From positions 1,922,001 through 1,986,000 of the forward strand of contig OZ345365.1 in NCBI GenBank assembly GCA_977006965.1: 64,000 bases of DNA, given 5' to 3'. Numbering within the stretch: the first letter of the stretch is position 1; each line of letters opens with the position of its first letter. Position numbers and translations under genes: made by a program. The stretch is from Phymatolithon calcareum (taxonomy: Eukaryota > Rhodophyta > Florideophyceae > Hapalidiales). Of the stretch, positions 1 through 9,282 are shown in pieces. The notes beneath the pieces were generated by a model. That model saw only the letters and a list, made by a program, of their open reading frames with translations, searched no databases and was not told the origin of the DNA.

Positions 1-203
1 TCGTATGGGGGCACAGTGGTAATGCGGGCCGTTCGCGTGAACTGCTTATTGAGCGGATGGCACCTCCCAGGCGTACTCGGTTTCGGGGGGAGACAGTGTG
101 TGAAGTAGGATTGGTGTACTTGTACTTAATTCTGACTTGCCGAGTATTCTAGCTTATGTAAGATCCATCTACAGGGGGGAGCTCGAGACTGATTTGGCTT
201 AGA

Positions 204-398
204 CTGTCGTCTACTGCAGACAGTGAACGGCACGCAATCGAGACGCTTCGGTTCGCAACGCTTGCGTGCCGCTAGGTGCTAACAATGTAGCGTAAGCTTT
301 GCCGGTAGTCTCGCGAGCTGTGCTCGGTGCTCTACACAGTGAGCTCTTGTTTCGGTTAGGTCTTCTGTAGGCTATTGTCGGTACGCAACCGACAATAG
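204..398 (+). other. Conserved series of RNA-like hairpins in the 1.3-kb repeat, copy 1
   Basis: Four small stems lie in a row: CTGTC/GACAG (204-208 with 219-223), GGCACGCAA/TTGCGTGCC (229-237 with 262-270), CGCTA/TAGCG (270-274 with 288-292), GCTGTG/CACAGT (317-322 with 335-340). A perfect 11-bp hairpin with a 5-nt loop ends the series (372-382 with 388-398), followed by a T-rich run. In the second copy (47223-47417) the third stem reads CGTTA/TAACG, a compensating C:G to T:A change, and the fourth stem improves a G:T pair to G:C. This suggests a structured transcript, with the TATA-like box about 45 bp upstream. Confidence 0.5.
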
Positions 399-745
399 TG
401 TTTTTCTTCTCGTCTTGAACGTCAATCTCGAGTGATCGTTTCTTTACCGTTGCCTGTCTTGATGAGGGTGCGCCAGGCTGAGCACATGTAACCGAGAGAT
501 GAATCGTTCATATGTCGAGGGAGGATTGTTTGCCTGGGTGGTGATTGATGAGAGATGATAGGTACTTCTCGCAGGATCGAATCTGCGACACCTCCCGTGA
601 CACGGGAACGTGGACTTTTGTCCCCCTTCGAGGCCCATCAGGAGACCAGAGGTGGGTTTATGTAGATCACCGAACTGTGGAACACCTACTACGAGACCCT
701 TCCCAGGACATAATCAAACCAAATTTTCTTGGCACTCGAAAAGCT

Positions 746-805
746 GCCCCAAGCGTCAGCAGATGCTTGGTAACTTTAAAATAAAAATATACTTTCTTCT
801 TTTTA
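746..805 (+). repeat. Shared 3'-tail motif (copy at 746)
   Basis: A roughly 60-bp tail beginning CCCCAAGCGTC, followed by GCAGATGC, TTGGTAAC, an AATAAAA-like signal and a pyrimidine run of CTTCTT type. Related tails end otherwise different repeats at 22921-22982, 35361-35418, 42588-42648 and 47765-47823. A 3' end shared by unrelated bodies is typical of SINEs or truncated LINEs that use the same retrotransposition machinery. Confidence 0.6.
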
Positions 806-1299
806 AGCGCCCATGTCCATCCACCCTAGCTGTGTGGATCATGTAGTTCCTGCAGTCTTGCCTCATCTACACACCGACGGATGATCGAAACAATAAAATT
901 CTCGTGAACGAGAGGGTACTGCAATGATCGCCCATATCCTAAGCTCTCTCGGGAACGCCCCATGAGCTACAGCGCAGCAAGGTTGAGGCCCTGTACATGC
1001 AACCAGGCAGGTTGCATGACTTTTCAAAATACCCCCACACGAAACTTTGTTCATCTCGCCAATAATGATTCTACGGAACTTATGGCGTGAACTCAAGGGA
1101 TGCGTTTCGAGGAATACAGGGATTGTAAAGCATGGCATGCTACTGCGGTGGAATGCTCCCCCCCTTCTAGACACCGTCAGAAGTACATTCATATTTAAAT
1201 AATGTGCTCAAAAATTATTTATTTCTCGGAATAGCGACTCCCGAGTAAAAGATTTTCTTCTCCGAGTTGTCGAATACATAACTCTAGGGATCCTTTTCC

Positions 1300-1689
1300 A
1301 AGAATTAATTTATATCTATTTCTGAGGTAATGAAGAACGCATCAGAAATGTTGGACTCGTCTTCGCTTTTTGAGCAAAAACACATTTCCTATTCTGATGC
1401 ACGAGGCGGTTCTATGGACAACCTGGCGTTTACATTGTATGTATACAGCACTGTTGTGCACGTTTGATGCAAGGGCAGCGGTCGCCACAGCACCACTTGT
1501 ACATGTGGTACACATAGTTTAGGTGCCGACCAGGGATTGTCTCGGACGGATGAAACCAGTCATCCGTCGCTCCGGAGGCTAATTCTAGCCCTTACTGGAT
1601 AATTTATTCGAAATATTTCGGATTACTGACCCGCGATCGGATTAGCTTTTCTAGAAGCAGATCACATCGTGGATTAGAATGGCTTAATC
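1300..1689. other. No gene; short dispersed repeat and GGAT-rich sequence
   Basis: I see no coding feature. A 53-bp segment at 1411-1463 recurs at 30202-30254. From about 1545 the sequence is rich in the word GGAT/ATCC, and this continues beyond retrotransposon element 1 at 6618-7110, so the element inserted into a GGAT-rich tract. Confidence 0.6.
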
Positions 1690-1990
1690 TGTCAATCATA
1701 CTCCCAAATGGTGCTTACATGGGCTTACACTCACCGGCCTCAGTGGCCGGCGAGTTCCTGAGTTACTTCATCCTGCTTCCATTCTGTCCCCTTTCTCTCT
1801 CCCGAGTAGAACGTCTAACACTAAGTAGAAGCTACAAGCTACTTTGGTATTGGCCGGAGCCCGTTCTCACAGTGAAGGCATTGGCCGGATCACCTTTCAT
1901 TCCACCTATCCCTTTTCCCGCGTGACCATCCAGGCGGCCGATCGTACGACCGGCGGCTCACGCGAGGCGCAAAGTGACCGTTCGACGACA
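1690..1990 (+). repeat. 5' LTR of element 1
   Basis: 301 bp, TGTCAATC to GACGACA. It carries a GC hairpin, CCGGCC/GGCCGG, near 1733-1749. It differs from the 3' LTR by a few substitutions and a 13-bp length difference near 1845. No canonical TGG-initial primer site follows; the sequence after the LTR starts ATCCGGATTC, similar to the AGCCGGATTC in element 2. Confidence 0.92.
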
Positions 1991-2068
1991 ATCCGGATTC
2001 AACGGCTTGCTTTGTGCTAGCTCCCCTTTTTCGCCTGACAACAGAAGTTCTCACCGCAGTACTGCAAG

Positions 2069-3433
2069 ATGTCGCAAGAAGGCTCACCCGCTGCTTCTGC
2101 GTCCGGTAACCCCGCCTCAGATGGGAACCTCGCCCCGGCCCCGACTGTCATGACGAAAGCGCAGGCGTCCGCTTGTCTCAAGAAAATGGCGGACTGCATC
2201 AGCGAGGAGGATGACTTCTACAGTCAGTACCTCGGTGCATCTCGCAATATTCTGGACATTTTCCCCATCCCCCACAGCTCCGGCTCCACTCATGCTGTCA
2301 TGCCCGCCCCTTTGGAGGTCTGCGAGGTCATGTCCGACATCCTTCCAGCCCCGCCCTCTGTGTTTGCCGATGACAACTACCGTCGCCCGACCTTCCCCAT
2401 CAAGATATTACACAGCATCTCGGAGTTTTATGGCTTTGGCATCATCCCACAAGACTTTATTGTGCAGCTGTCGCTCCAGGATCATGAGCTTGCGCACAAA
2501 AGTGTCATGAACCAAGCCTGGTTCGCATACGTTCTCGGGTTGGACCCTAGATCTACTCGCTCTGTCATCGACAAATTCAAGAACGCCCGATCCATACAAA
2601 CTCACAGGCCACCCGGGGCTCCTACGGCTGGAACCGCTGGTCATGTAGGATTTCAACCCCGTTCGACACTCGCGGCACATCAGCCGACTCCAGCGCTGGC
2701 TTCGATTCGGAGCTCTTCTACTGTACTACCGACCGAGCGCTCTGTCTTTAATGCTCATCCCGGTCACCTTCCCGGTTCTCCGCCTCCTCGTGTCCACTCC
2801 GTAACGGGACCGAGGCACCATACCACAGCGTTCGACTCTTTCCGTCTTCCGCTGGAGTACGAGGACACGCGGAAGGCGAACTATGTGCACCAGCAGTTTT
2901 ACGGTCGCAAGTTTACCGGAGATCTCTCCCAGTCCATCGTACTTCTACTCCGTGACTACGAAGCATTCGCTAGTCAGCACTTGCTGACCCCGGGACAGAA
3001 GGCGGACTACTTCATGAATGTCCTTGATGGCCCGGCTCGCACGTTTCTGCTCAACCAGTACACTCCAGGTATGTCCATCGAGGACGTTTGCGCCCTTATG
3101 AAGGATGAATACGACAGCGACTCGCGCCAGCTCCAGGTCCAATCTACATTGGAAGGCCTTAAGCTTGAGAGCTTTATGTATTCTCACTCGTTAAGATCCG
3201 TTCCGGAAGGTCTGAATAAGCTGGTGGAGCATATCGAACAGCTCACGCCGCAGTGCCCACCTGCTTTTCGCTCGGATGAGAATAAGATCCGGTTCCTCCG
3301 TAAGGCTGTCCTCGGCTTTGAATGGGCTCTCGCCCCTATTCGGAACCTCGTATCCCACAGGTACAAGTTCCATGGCTTCGTCACGGCCTTGCATGAAAGC
3401 CTGCAGCTCGCCAACGAGCTCAAAGAGTTGTGA
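2069..3433 (+). CDS. gag-like protein of element 1
   Basis: 454-residue ORF starting at ATG 2069, 79 bp after the LTR. An N-terminal region of about 170 residues is followed by a Pro/Ser/Thr-rich linker and a capsid-like region (ending about residue 450, with FYGRKFTGDLSQSI and EYDSDSRQLQVQSTLE). The same blocks occur in element 2 on the minus strand (20378-21699), which confirms the frame. The zinc knuckle lies just downstream in another frame (CFKC at about 3607), with the final Cys lost (GHVSD where element 2 has GHRCD). Expected role: assembly of virus-like particles and RNA packaging. Confidence 0.75.
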   Translation: MSQEGSPAASASGNPASDGNLAPAPTVMTKAQASACLKKMADCISEEDDFYSQYLGASRNILDIFPIPHSSGSTHAVMPAPLEVCEVMSDILPAPPSVFADDNYRRPTFPIKILHSISEFYGFGIIPQDFIVQLSLQDHELAHKSVMNQAWFAYVLGLDPRSTRSVIDKFKNARSIQTHRPPGAPTAGTAGHVGFQPRSTLAAHQPTPALASIRSSSTVLPTERSVFNAHPGHLPGSPPPRVHSVTGPRHHTTAFDSFRLPLEYEDTRKANYVHQQFYGRKFTGDLSQSIVLLLRDYEAFASQHLLTPGQKADYFMNVLDGPARTFLLNQYTPGMSIEDVCALMKDEYDSDSRQLQVQSTLEGLKLESFMYSHSLRSVPEGLNKLVEHIEQLTPQCPPAFRSDENKIRFLRKAVLGFEWALAPIRNLVSHRYKFHGFVTALHESLQLANELKEL

Positions 3434-5938
3434 CTGGACTCGCAGAAGTGGAATCTGAACCGACGCACTTCCAGCGCTATGGGCACCACCCCCGCGATGT
3501 ACGCAAGCACCCTCCTCGCCGCAACCCCAACTTAAGGAGAAACTTTACTCCTAGGCCTCATGCCCGCTCGCTCACTTTTGATGACGCCCGCCGCCGCAAC
3601 GAGTGCTTCAAATGCTCTGCGAAGTGGACCCGAGGACACGTTTCCGATGAAGGAGCGATCGCTGCACGCACAGGAGACCGACTCCGAAGCGGGGAGTCTC
3701 ACGTCCATATCATTCGAGACTTCATTCTCGGAATGGAGGGAGAGAATCAGTCAGAAATTCCGACTGACTCTCCAGGGACGGAGGGAGCATTCACCCACTT
3801 CGGCGAAACCGCAGACTAAGAACTCGAAGATGCCTTAGCTGGTGCAAGCATTACCGAGCATTCCGATCGGCACTATCAGGAGGATTTCGACAAGGAGTTT
3901 ACGACGAATATTGTCTCTTCAATCCTCTCAGAGCAGATGCCGCCGTCTGATTTTCGTTAAGGCGATGTGGTCCCGCAGTTAACGCACATCGCCCACACGC
4001 GACGCCCCAGAACCGGACAAAGATCCCGCCTCATCAAAAGCATACCACAGATATCGACTGTACCAGTATCTTTTTGGCGGATATCAAGGGCGAATGCAAA
4101 TCCTCCCGCGTGCTTGGATTCTGTGGCGATATTGGCGCCCCTAAGTCCGTCGTTGGCAAACGTGAACTGAACCAACTGCTGCACTCAGTGGGAAAGTAGA
4201 GACGACAGATTCGTTGCTCTGAAAATCGTTTCCGTTTTGGCGATATGTCTTTCCTCTCTATTGGACAGATATCGCTACCACTACCTACTCCTCCCGGCGT
4301 TCCGTCCATCGTGGTGGACTCTGACATCGTCGAACCAGAGATCCCGGCACTACTCGGGACGGACGTTCTGGACCGCCATCGACTTGTCGCTGATACAGTC
4401 TTCCACCGTCTCGCACGAAGATCAGCACGCGAACCCGAAGACGGTCGCATGACATACATAGACGAGTGGTTCATCCCCCTCATACGTGCGCCAAGCCGGC
4501 ACGTGTACGTCCCGTTCGACAAAGGAGCTCGGATCCACTTCACCGCCGTGCAGCTCCACAAGTTGCATCGCCAATTTTTCCACCCGTCTGCAGGAAAACT
4601 TTTCAATCTGCTTCGAAAAGCACGCCCAGAGCATGCGACACCCGAAACGCTGAAGATCCTCAATGACATCTCCATGAGATGCGACCCGTGCCAGCGCATT
4701 CGACCTGCACCAACGCGTTTCCGCGTCTCGTTCGGTACCGAATATGCGCGATTCAATGAACGTATCTTAATGGACATTATGTATATCAGTTCCGCCCCGG
4801 TCCTGCATATCGTGGACGAATCGACACGGTTCTCAGCCGCCCAATTTCTTCCGGAGGTGAGCACGCTCACGATCTGGGACACACTTCTCCGCTGCTGGGC
4901 CACAATCTACACCGGTTTACCTAACCGAATACTGGTGGACTACGGGAGCGCACTCGGGAAGAGCGAACCGTTCGTTTCGCTGGCGGCGAGATCAAGCGTC
5001 GATGTGCAATCGACGGGAAAAGAGGCTCACTCAAGCCTTGGCGTTGGAGAACGATACCACGAACCGCTTCGCATTATGTTCCGCAAAATGCTGCTCGACT
5101 ACCCGAATCGAAACAAGGATCTACTCCTCCATCTCGCCGTCAAGGCTATGAACGACATCCTCGGCCCGGAAGGACTAGTGCCGTCATCCCTTGTCTTTGG
5201 CGAACTTCCAAAGGTCTACACCCCATCGGAAGTCCCCAAGGCCCGCGACACACTGGGAGAGCGGGCAGCCATGGTACATACTGCCCGCACCGAGATGCAG
5301 CGTATCATGGCGAAGATGCGAGTTCCCCGTGGCCTGAAGCACTCCGTTCCGAACGCAGCCGATCAATCATTTGACCCCGGCGATCCGGTTCTAGTGTGGC
5401 ATGAGAAAGTTATTAACCATCGCATAGGAGAATGGCTCGGTCCTTTCACAGTTCTTGGCATAGACTCTGACAAGAAGCTAGTATACGTCCAAGATGCTAA
5501 AATTGGTGCAGCACGACCATTTGGCACCGCACAGGTCAAGCGCTACAACATGCCGCTTGACATTGCGCGATCCTTCTTCTGCGACATACGCCACAGTTTT
5601 ACGTACTTCTCCTCCACCGACGAAGAGGACTATTCCATCCTCCTGACTGAAGTCATCGACCCAAGAGACCCCCGCGCCACATCGGCCGAGATGACCCTCG
5701 CTAAGCGCGATGAGATCAAAGGGCTACTTGATCGTGGGACCTTCAGCGTGATACTCCGAGAAGAAGTTCCGCTGGATGCTAATGTGCTTCCTGGTAGATT
5801 TGTTCTCGCTATTAAGTCATCCGAGGATGGGCAGATCAAATTTAAGGCGCGATATGTAATCGGTGGACATCGCGACAAGATGAAAGACATCATAGTACAC
5901 AATGCGGCAACCCTTCAGCCGCAATCCATCCGTCTGCT
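3430..5938 (+). pseudogene. pol of element 1: protease, integrase, truncated RT (broken)
   Basis: The frame from about 4100 carries a retropepsin motif DIGAPKSV (Asp codon 4128), then an in-frame TAG at 4197. From ATG 4245 there is a long reading frame: PALLGTDVLD, an integrase zinc site (LHRQFFH with CDPC, residues about 107-149) and the DDE core with Asp177, Asp232 and Glu269 in LMDIMYI, LVDYGS and GVGERYHEPL. RT begins at about residue 470 (KFKARYVIGGHRDKMKD) and stops matching element 2 after QPQSIRLL near 5938. The catalytic YVDD box and RNase H are absent. The integrase core looks intact, but the polyprotein as a whole cannot be made. Confidence 0.85.
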
Positions 5939-5958
5939 TTTTTCGTTTCCGCTCCGGC

Positions 5959-6203
5959 ACCGCCAATATTGTCGGTTCTCTTCATTCTTGCGCCGGCACG
6001 CGCAAGATTCTGTTTTTCTGGTTCCCTGTTGTGTGCCGCTCTCTCGGCACAATGCGCCAGCGCGCGCTCATTGTCCTTTTATTCCCCTCCGGCTAGTCGG
6101 AGGAGGGGCGACGCACCACGCAATACCATGCGTGTTCCTTTTTTTGGGGAACGATGAGCAGTGAGCATTCCCCCCCCCGTGGGTGACATGCAATGACCCA
6201 TTG
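5959..6203 (+). other. Tandem run of short stem-loops replacing RT/RNase H in element 1
   Basis: Consecutive, unrelated hairpins: CTTGCGC/GCGCAAG (5987-5993 with 6000-6006), GTGCCG/CGGCAC (6033-6038 with 6045-6050), CAATG/CATTG (6050-6054 with 6069-6073), CTCCG/CGGAG (6087-6091 with 6098-6102), CACGCA/TGCGTG (6117-6122 with 6129-6134), GTTCC/GGAAC (6134-6138 with 6148-6152), CAATG/CATTG (6191-6195 with 6199-6203). Four of them have loops of exactly six bases. The tract is absent from element 2 and contains no ORF of note. Confidence 0.7.
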
Positions 6204-6294
6204 GAAATTTTTTCCCGCCCTTTTTTTCTTGTTTCTTTGATATTTTTGATGATTTGTTAATTACCGTTTTTGATGAATCACACAGGCAGCCCAT

Positions 6295-6303
6295 GGGAGG
6301 GAG
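6295..6303 (+). other. Polypurine tract of element 1
   Basis: GGGAGGGAG directly precedes the 3' LTR. The same tract precedes the 3' LTR of element 2 on the minus strand (14532-14541), which supports its role as plus-strand primer. Confidence 0.75.
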
Positions 6304-6617
6304 TGTCAATCATACTCCCAAATGGTGCTTACATGGGCTTACACTCACCGGCCTCAGTGGCCGGCGAGTTCCTGTGTTACTTCATCCTGCTTCCATTCTC
6401 TCCCCTTTCTCTCTCCCGAGTAGAACGTCTAACATTAAGTAAAAGCTACAAGCTACTTTGGTGTACTGCGAAGGCATTGGCCGGAGCCCGTTCTCACAGT
6501 GAAGGCATTAGCCGGATCACCTTTCATTCCACCTATCCCTTTTCCCGCGTGACCATCCAGGCGGCCGATCGTACGACCGGCGGCTCACGCGAGGCGCAAA
6601 GTGACCGTTCGACGACA
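6304..6617 (+). repeat. 3' LTR of element 1
   Basis: 314 bp, same ends as the 5' LTR, and followed directly by the TAATC target duplication. A short duplicated segment (AAGGCATTGGCCGGAGC region) accounts for its greater length. The near identity of the two LTRs implies a relatively recent insertion despite the degraded coding region. Confidence 0.92.
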
Positions 6618-7135
6618 TAATCCGGTGCATAACCGATTGGATTGAACTCTACGTATCTTTCAACTGGATGCCCTCCGGATTCGAAACTTATTTTTGAACC
6701 GGATTGAAACCGGATTGAACACTTAATTGTTTTCCTAAACTCGACCTTACAGCTCATTTTAGGTTGATTCATGACGCAAAATACTATTTTATAAAGCCAT
6801 TTTCCCTAAAACATGGAATTAGCGCACATTTAGGCACAAAAATACTCTCATGAGAATTTCTGTGTCGTTTGAGTCTTCGCACAGAGAAATTAGATCTGGA
6901 TACGGGTGGTGTAAATTTTTAAAACTCAATTTTGATTCGGATCACGGATCAGATTCTGAGTTGTGGAGCGGATCACGGACGGATTGCGAATCAAATGCGA
7001 ATGTTTGTTTAGTGATTTGGATAAATTCTGATAAAATTTTAGGACATTTGATTGGATAACGGATTGGGGAAAAGAGCCACTTGGCGGACTGGAGTCGTCC
7101 GCAATCCGTCCGAGACAAACGCTGTTGCCGACCAC
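6618..7135. other. No gene; GGAT-rich degenerate sequence
   Basis: After the TAATC duplication the sequence is dense in CCGGATTGAA-like and CGGATCACGGAT-like words, mostly between 6618-6720 and 6890-7110. It reads as a decayed minisatellite; no ORF or structured RNA is supported. Confidence 0.5.
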
Positions 7136-7279
7136 TCAAAAATGTTGTGAAATTAAGAGGCATAGTATTTCCCTAATTTTTTCAATGTCTCCGACCTTTT
7201 TTCCGTGGTCCAATAGGAGGTTAAATATTTTTTCTAACACTTTCCCTGTTACCTCGAGATCATTCCCTGTGCCTCCTCG
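7136..7279 (+). repeat. Repeat X, left part, copy 1
   Basis: Nearly identical to 30254-30397. In both places it is interrupted at the same point by a piggyBac-like element. Its right part (starting AGGACGTC, containing CCTAATTTAGG) follows that element at 9206-9229 and again at 50667-50690. The whole composite was therefore duplicated after the insertion. Confidence 0.75.
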
Positions 7280-9201
7280 TGTCTATGCACCGAACCCCCT
7301 CAGTTGAGGATATTTTTAAAATCTCGAAAAAGTTATTTTTTAAATTATAAAAGAATGCAGAACGGATCATTCGCGCCATTATTGGAAAGTCGGACTTGTA
7401 TAGTGAGTGAGGAGTACCGCAACTACGACCTTAAAGAAGTTTCGTTCGGCGCTAGCAACGAAAATATAGTGGTCACCCAGAAGTACTTGACCTGCCATGC
7501 TACGAGAAAAAGTCGGGCGCCGCGTGGTCGGTACATCTTTACACAGAAAGGCAGTATCGGCGACCGGTCTCGCAGAGTGCCCCAGAAATATGGAGCCTAT
7601 TCGAAGTAAAAAGGGTGAGTTGCATGGCTCAGGAGGTACTCGAGGAAAACTCAATGGTCGCGCGAGCATATCACTTTGCTAAAAAAGTGTCATAGTTTGG
7701 CATCCTCCGAAGAAGACTATCATTTAGACAGTCAACATGTTCAACGTCAAGGCAGGGGACACTGACGATGGCATTGCAGAAGCTCACCAGCATCGGCAAA
7801 GCGCGGTACCACCCTGGACTGCTTACAGTACTCATCCGCGCCCATCTTCATCGCGAAACGCCAGTTTATCGTTCACAGTCACAATCAGAAGCTCCTCAAA
7901 AGGACACAAAATCTTCGCTAAAACCTTCGGCAGGTCTAAAATCCCTCTTACGGGCACTCTCGTCTACGTCTTGAACGGCTCTTGGGACCAAGCATTGCAA
8001 GAGGAACTTGATGTCGTCTCGCCTGACCGCGAGCCGAATACTGTCGCTCATGTGGAGCCATGGTACGATCGCCAAGCTCTAGGACCGATTGGGGTTTGAG
8101 TTTCCTATTAGTTCTGGAAACTTCGGATTCTAACCGGAGGTTTTTATCCGAAAATGACGGTATTGGACTCCATACGAAGTACAATTACGTCATGAAGATG
8201 CTTCCCGACGATCACCTGCGAAAATTTTGCTGCTTTGACGTCCGATAAGCTGAGAATAATTGGATAAAAAGAGACTTCAGTGATAGAGCTGATTGAGTTT
8301 TTCGGATTTTTCGTCCTCATGGGAACGGTTGAGCTCAGCGCCGAGAGCAATTTTTGGAGGACAGCAAGGCCAAAGAAGTATATCTCCGGTCCTTCTTCTT
8401 CAAAGACTGGGATGCTGTGCGCCGAATACCTCCAGTGAATTTCATTCAGTGCGCAACCAAGTGAAACATCTAGTCCGCGCAGCACCTCTGGTCGCTCCGT
8501 CAAGATTCTGTCGATGCCATAACTGACCACGGAAAGCGCACTTTGCCTCCGTCGGACCTCATTTGCGTCGAAGAGTCCATATCCCGTTGGCATGGGAACG
8601 GAGGTCACTAACCGGAGAACGGTCGAGAGAGTAGAAGAAGTGCGATAATGCTGCATCTTCAACAAGTGCGACCATAGTTCATAGGGGTCATCAAACTCTT
8701 CTTGCAATTTGCGTGATTGTCAGATCGCTTTTATTCTCTGGTGCCCATGCAGAGGGTCAGCAGCACGTAACGCAGCGAAGTTATTGTCAAGTGCTGCCCA
8801 AGCAACTCAGCGATAACACATTTGCCACGCGCATTACTCGCCGACTTTTAGTCGCTACAGAACGTACATTGGCATTTGGGAGCGGTGTTAGAACCCACTT
8901 AACTCCCAAGAAAAAGAAAAGGAGGACTGAAGATGTCATGATGACTACTTGTGCTATTCAAAACAATTGCAGAGTTGGGAAATTCAAGACGACCACCCTC
9001 TTGTGCTCATCATGTAATAGGCGTGACAGTGTAACACTGTATATTTGTGGCGCTTCTACTAGTAGGAACTGTTTCACTATGCATGTTCAAGACTTCCATG
9101 AGCGTGATGCATTTGACGAGCCTGATAGTTGGTAGTTTTCGCTTGCAAAATTAAATAATTCTCATTCTCTCAATTGAGGAAAAAATCTCGTCACATAGAC
9201 A
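7280..9201 (+). mobile_element. Decayed piggyBac-like transposon (copy D)
   Basis: Ends are TGTCTATGCACCG (left) and the complement of TGTCTATGTGACG (right), flanked by CTCG (7276-7279) and CTAG (9202-9205), a mutated CTAG duplication. Blocks match the transposase at 36778-39100: GLAEC near 7550, the SWDQ/DREPN block near 7980-8050, ICVEESISRW near 8560 and the Cys-rich C terminus near 8960-9110. The first catalytic Asp has become Glu (VEES for VDES), and there are many stops and frameshifts. Single CTCAATTGAGG-type palindromes remain near both ends. Confidence 0.85.
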
Positions 9202-9282
9202 CTAGAGGACGTCCCTAATTTAGGGTTCCCGACGTTAGCAAATCGCTCCCTATCATACAGGGATCGGAAGTCCAAAAGAATC

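Larger units (their letters stand above)
2..1299 (+). repeat. 1.3-kb dispersed repeat, copy 1
   Basis: This stretch is collinear and highly similar to 47033-48318 on the same strand. Similarity is lost near 1300 (48318 in the other copy); the left end lies at the window edge. No long ORF is shared by both copies. Contents in order: a TATA-like box near 153-162, a series of short hairpins (204-398), a 3'-tail-like motif at 746-805 ending in an AATAAAA-like signal and a CTTCTTT run, then about 500 bp more. It could be a retroelement 5' region/LTR or a segmental duplication; I cannot decide from two copies. Confidence 0.8.
1690..6617 (+). mobile_element. Copia-like LTR retrotransposon, element 1 (internally deleted)
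   Basis: Two near-identical LTRs (1690-1990 and 6304-6617), each starting TG and ending CA, bound a gag and partial pol. The 5-bp target duplication TAATC lies at 1685-1689 and 6618-6622, so the insertion is complete. A purine tract GGGAGGGAG abuts the 3' LTR at 6295-6303. Gene order is gag, retropepsin, integrase, start of RT, which is the Copia order. RT is cut off near 5938 and the rest of pol is missing, so the element is non-autonomous. The pol matches element 2 (14235-22042) throughout. The lineage resembles GalEA/PyRE10G-type Copia elements of red algae (inference). Confidence 0.92.

Noticed and set aside
4034-4903. 289-codon ORF on the minus strand
   Set aside because: It lies fully opposite the conserved integrase region of element 1; its product has no recognisable domain and biased Arg/Ser composition.
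8144-8707. 187-codon ORF on the minus strand
   Set aside because: It is the antisense of piggyBac-like transposase blocks; similar antisense frames appear in the other copies only because the DNA is repeated.
9206-9229. Telomere-like CCCTAATTTAGGG
   Set aside because: A single inverted pair within repeat X, not a tandem array.
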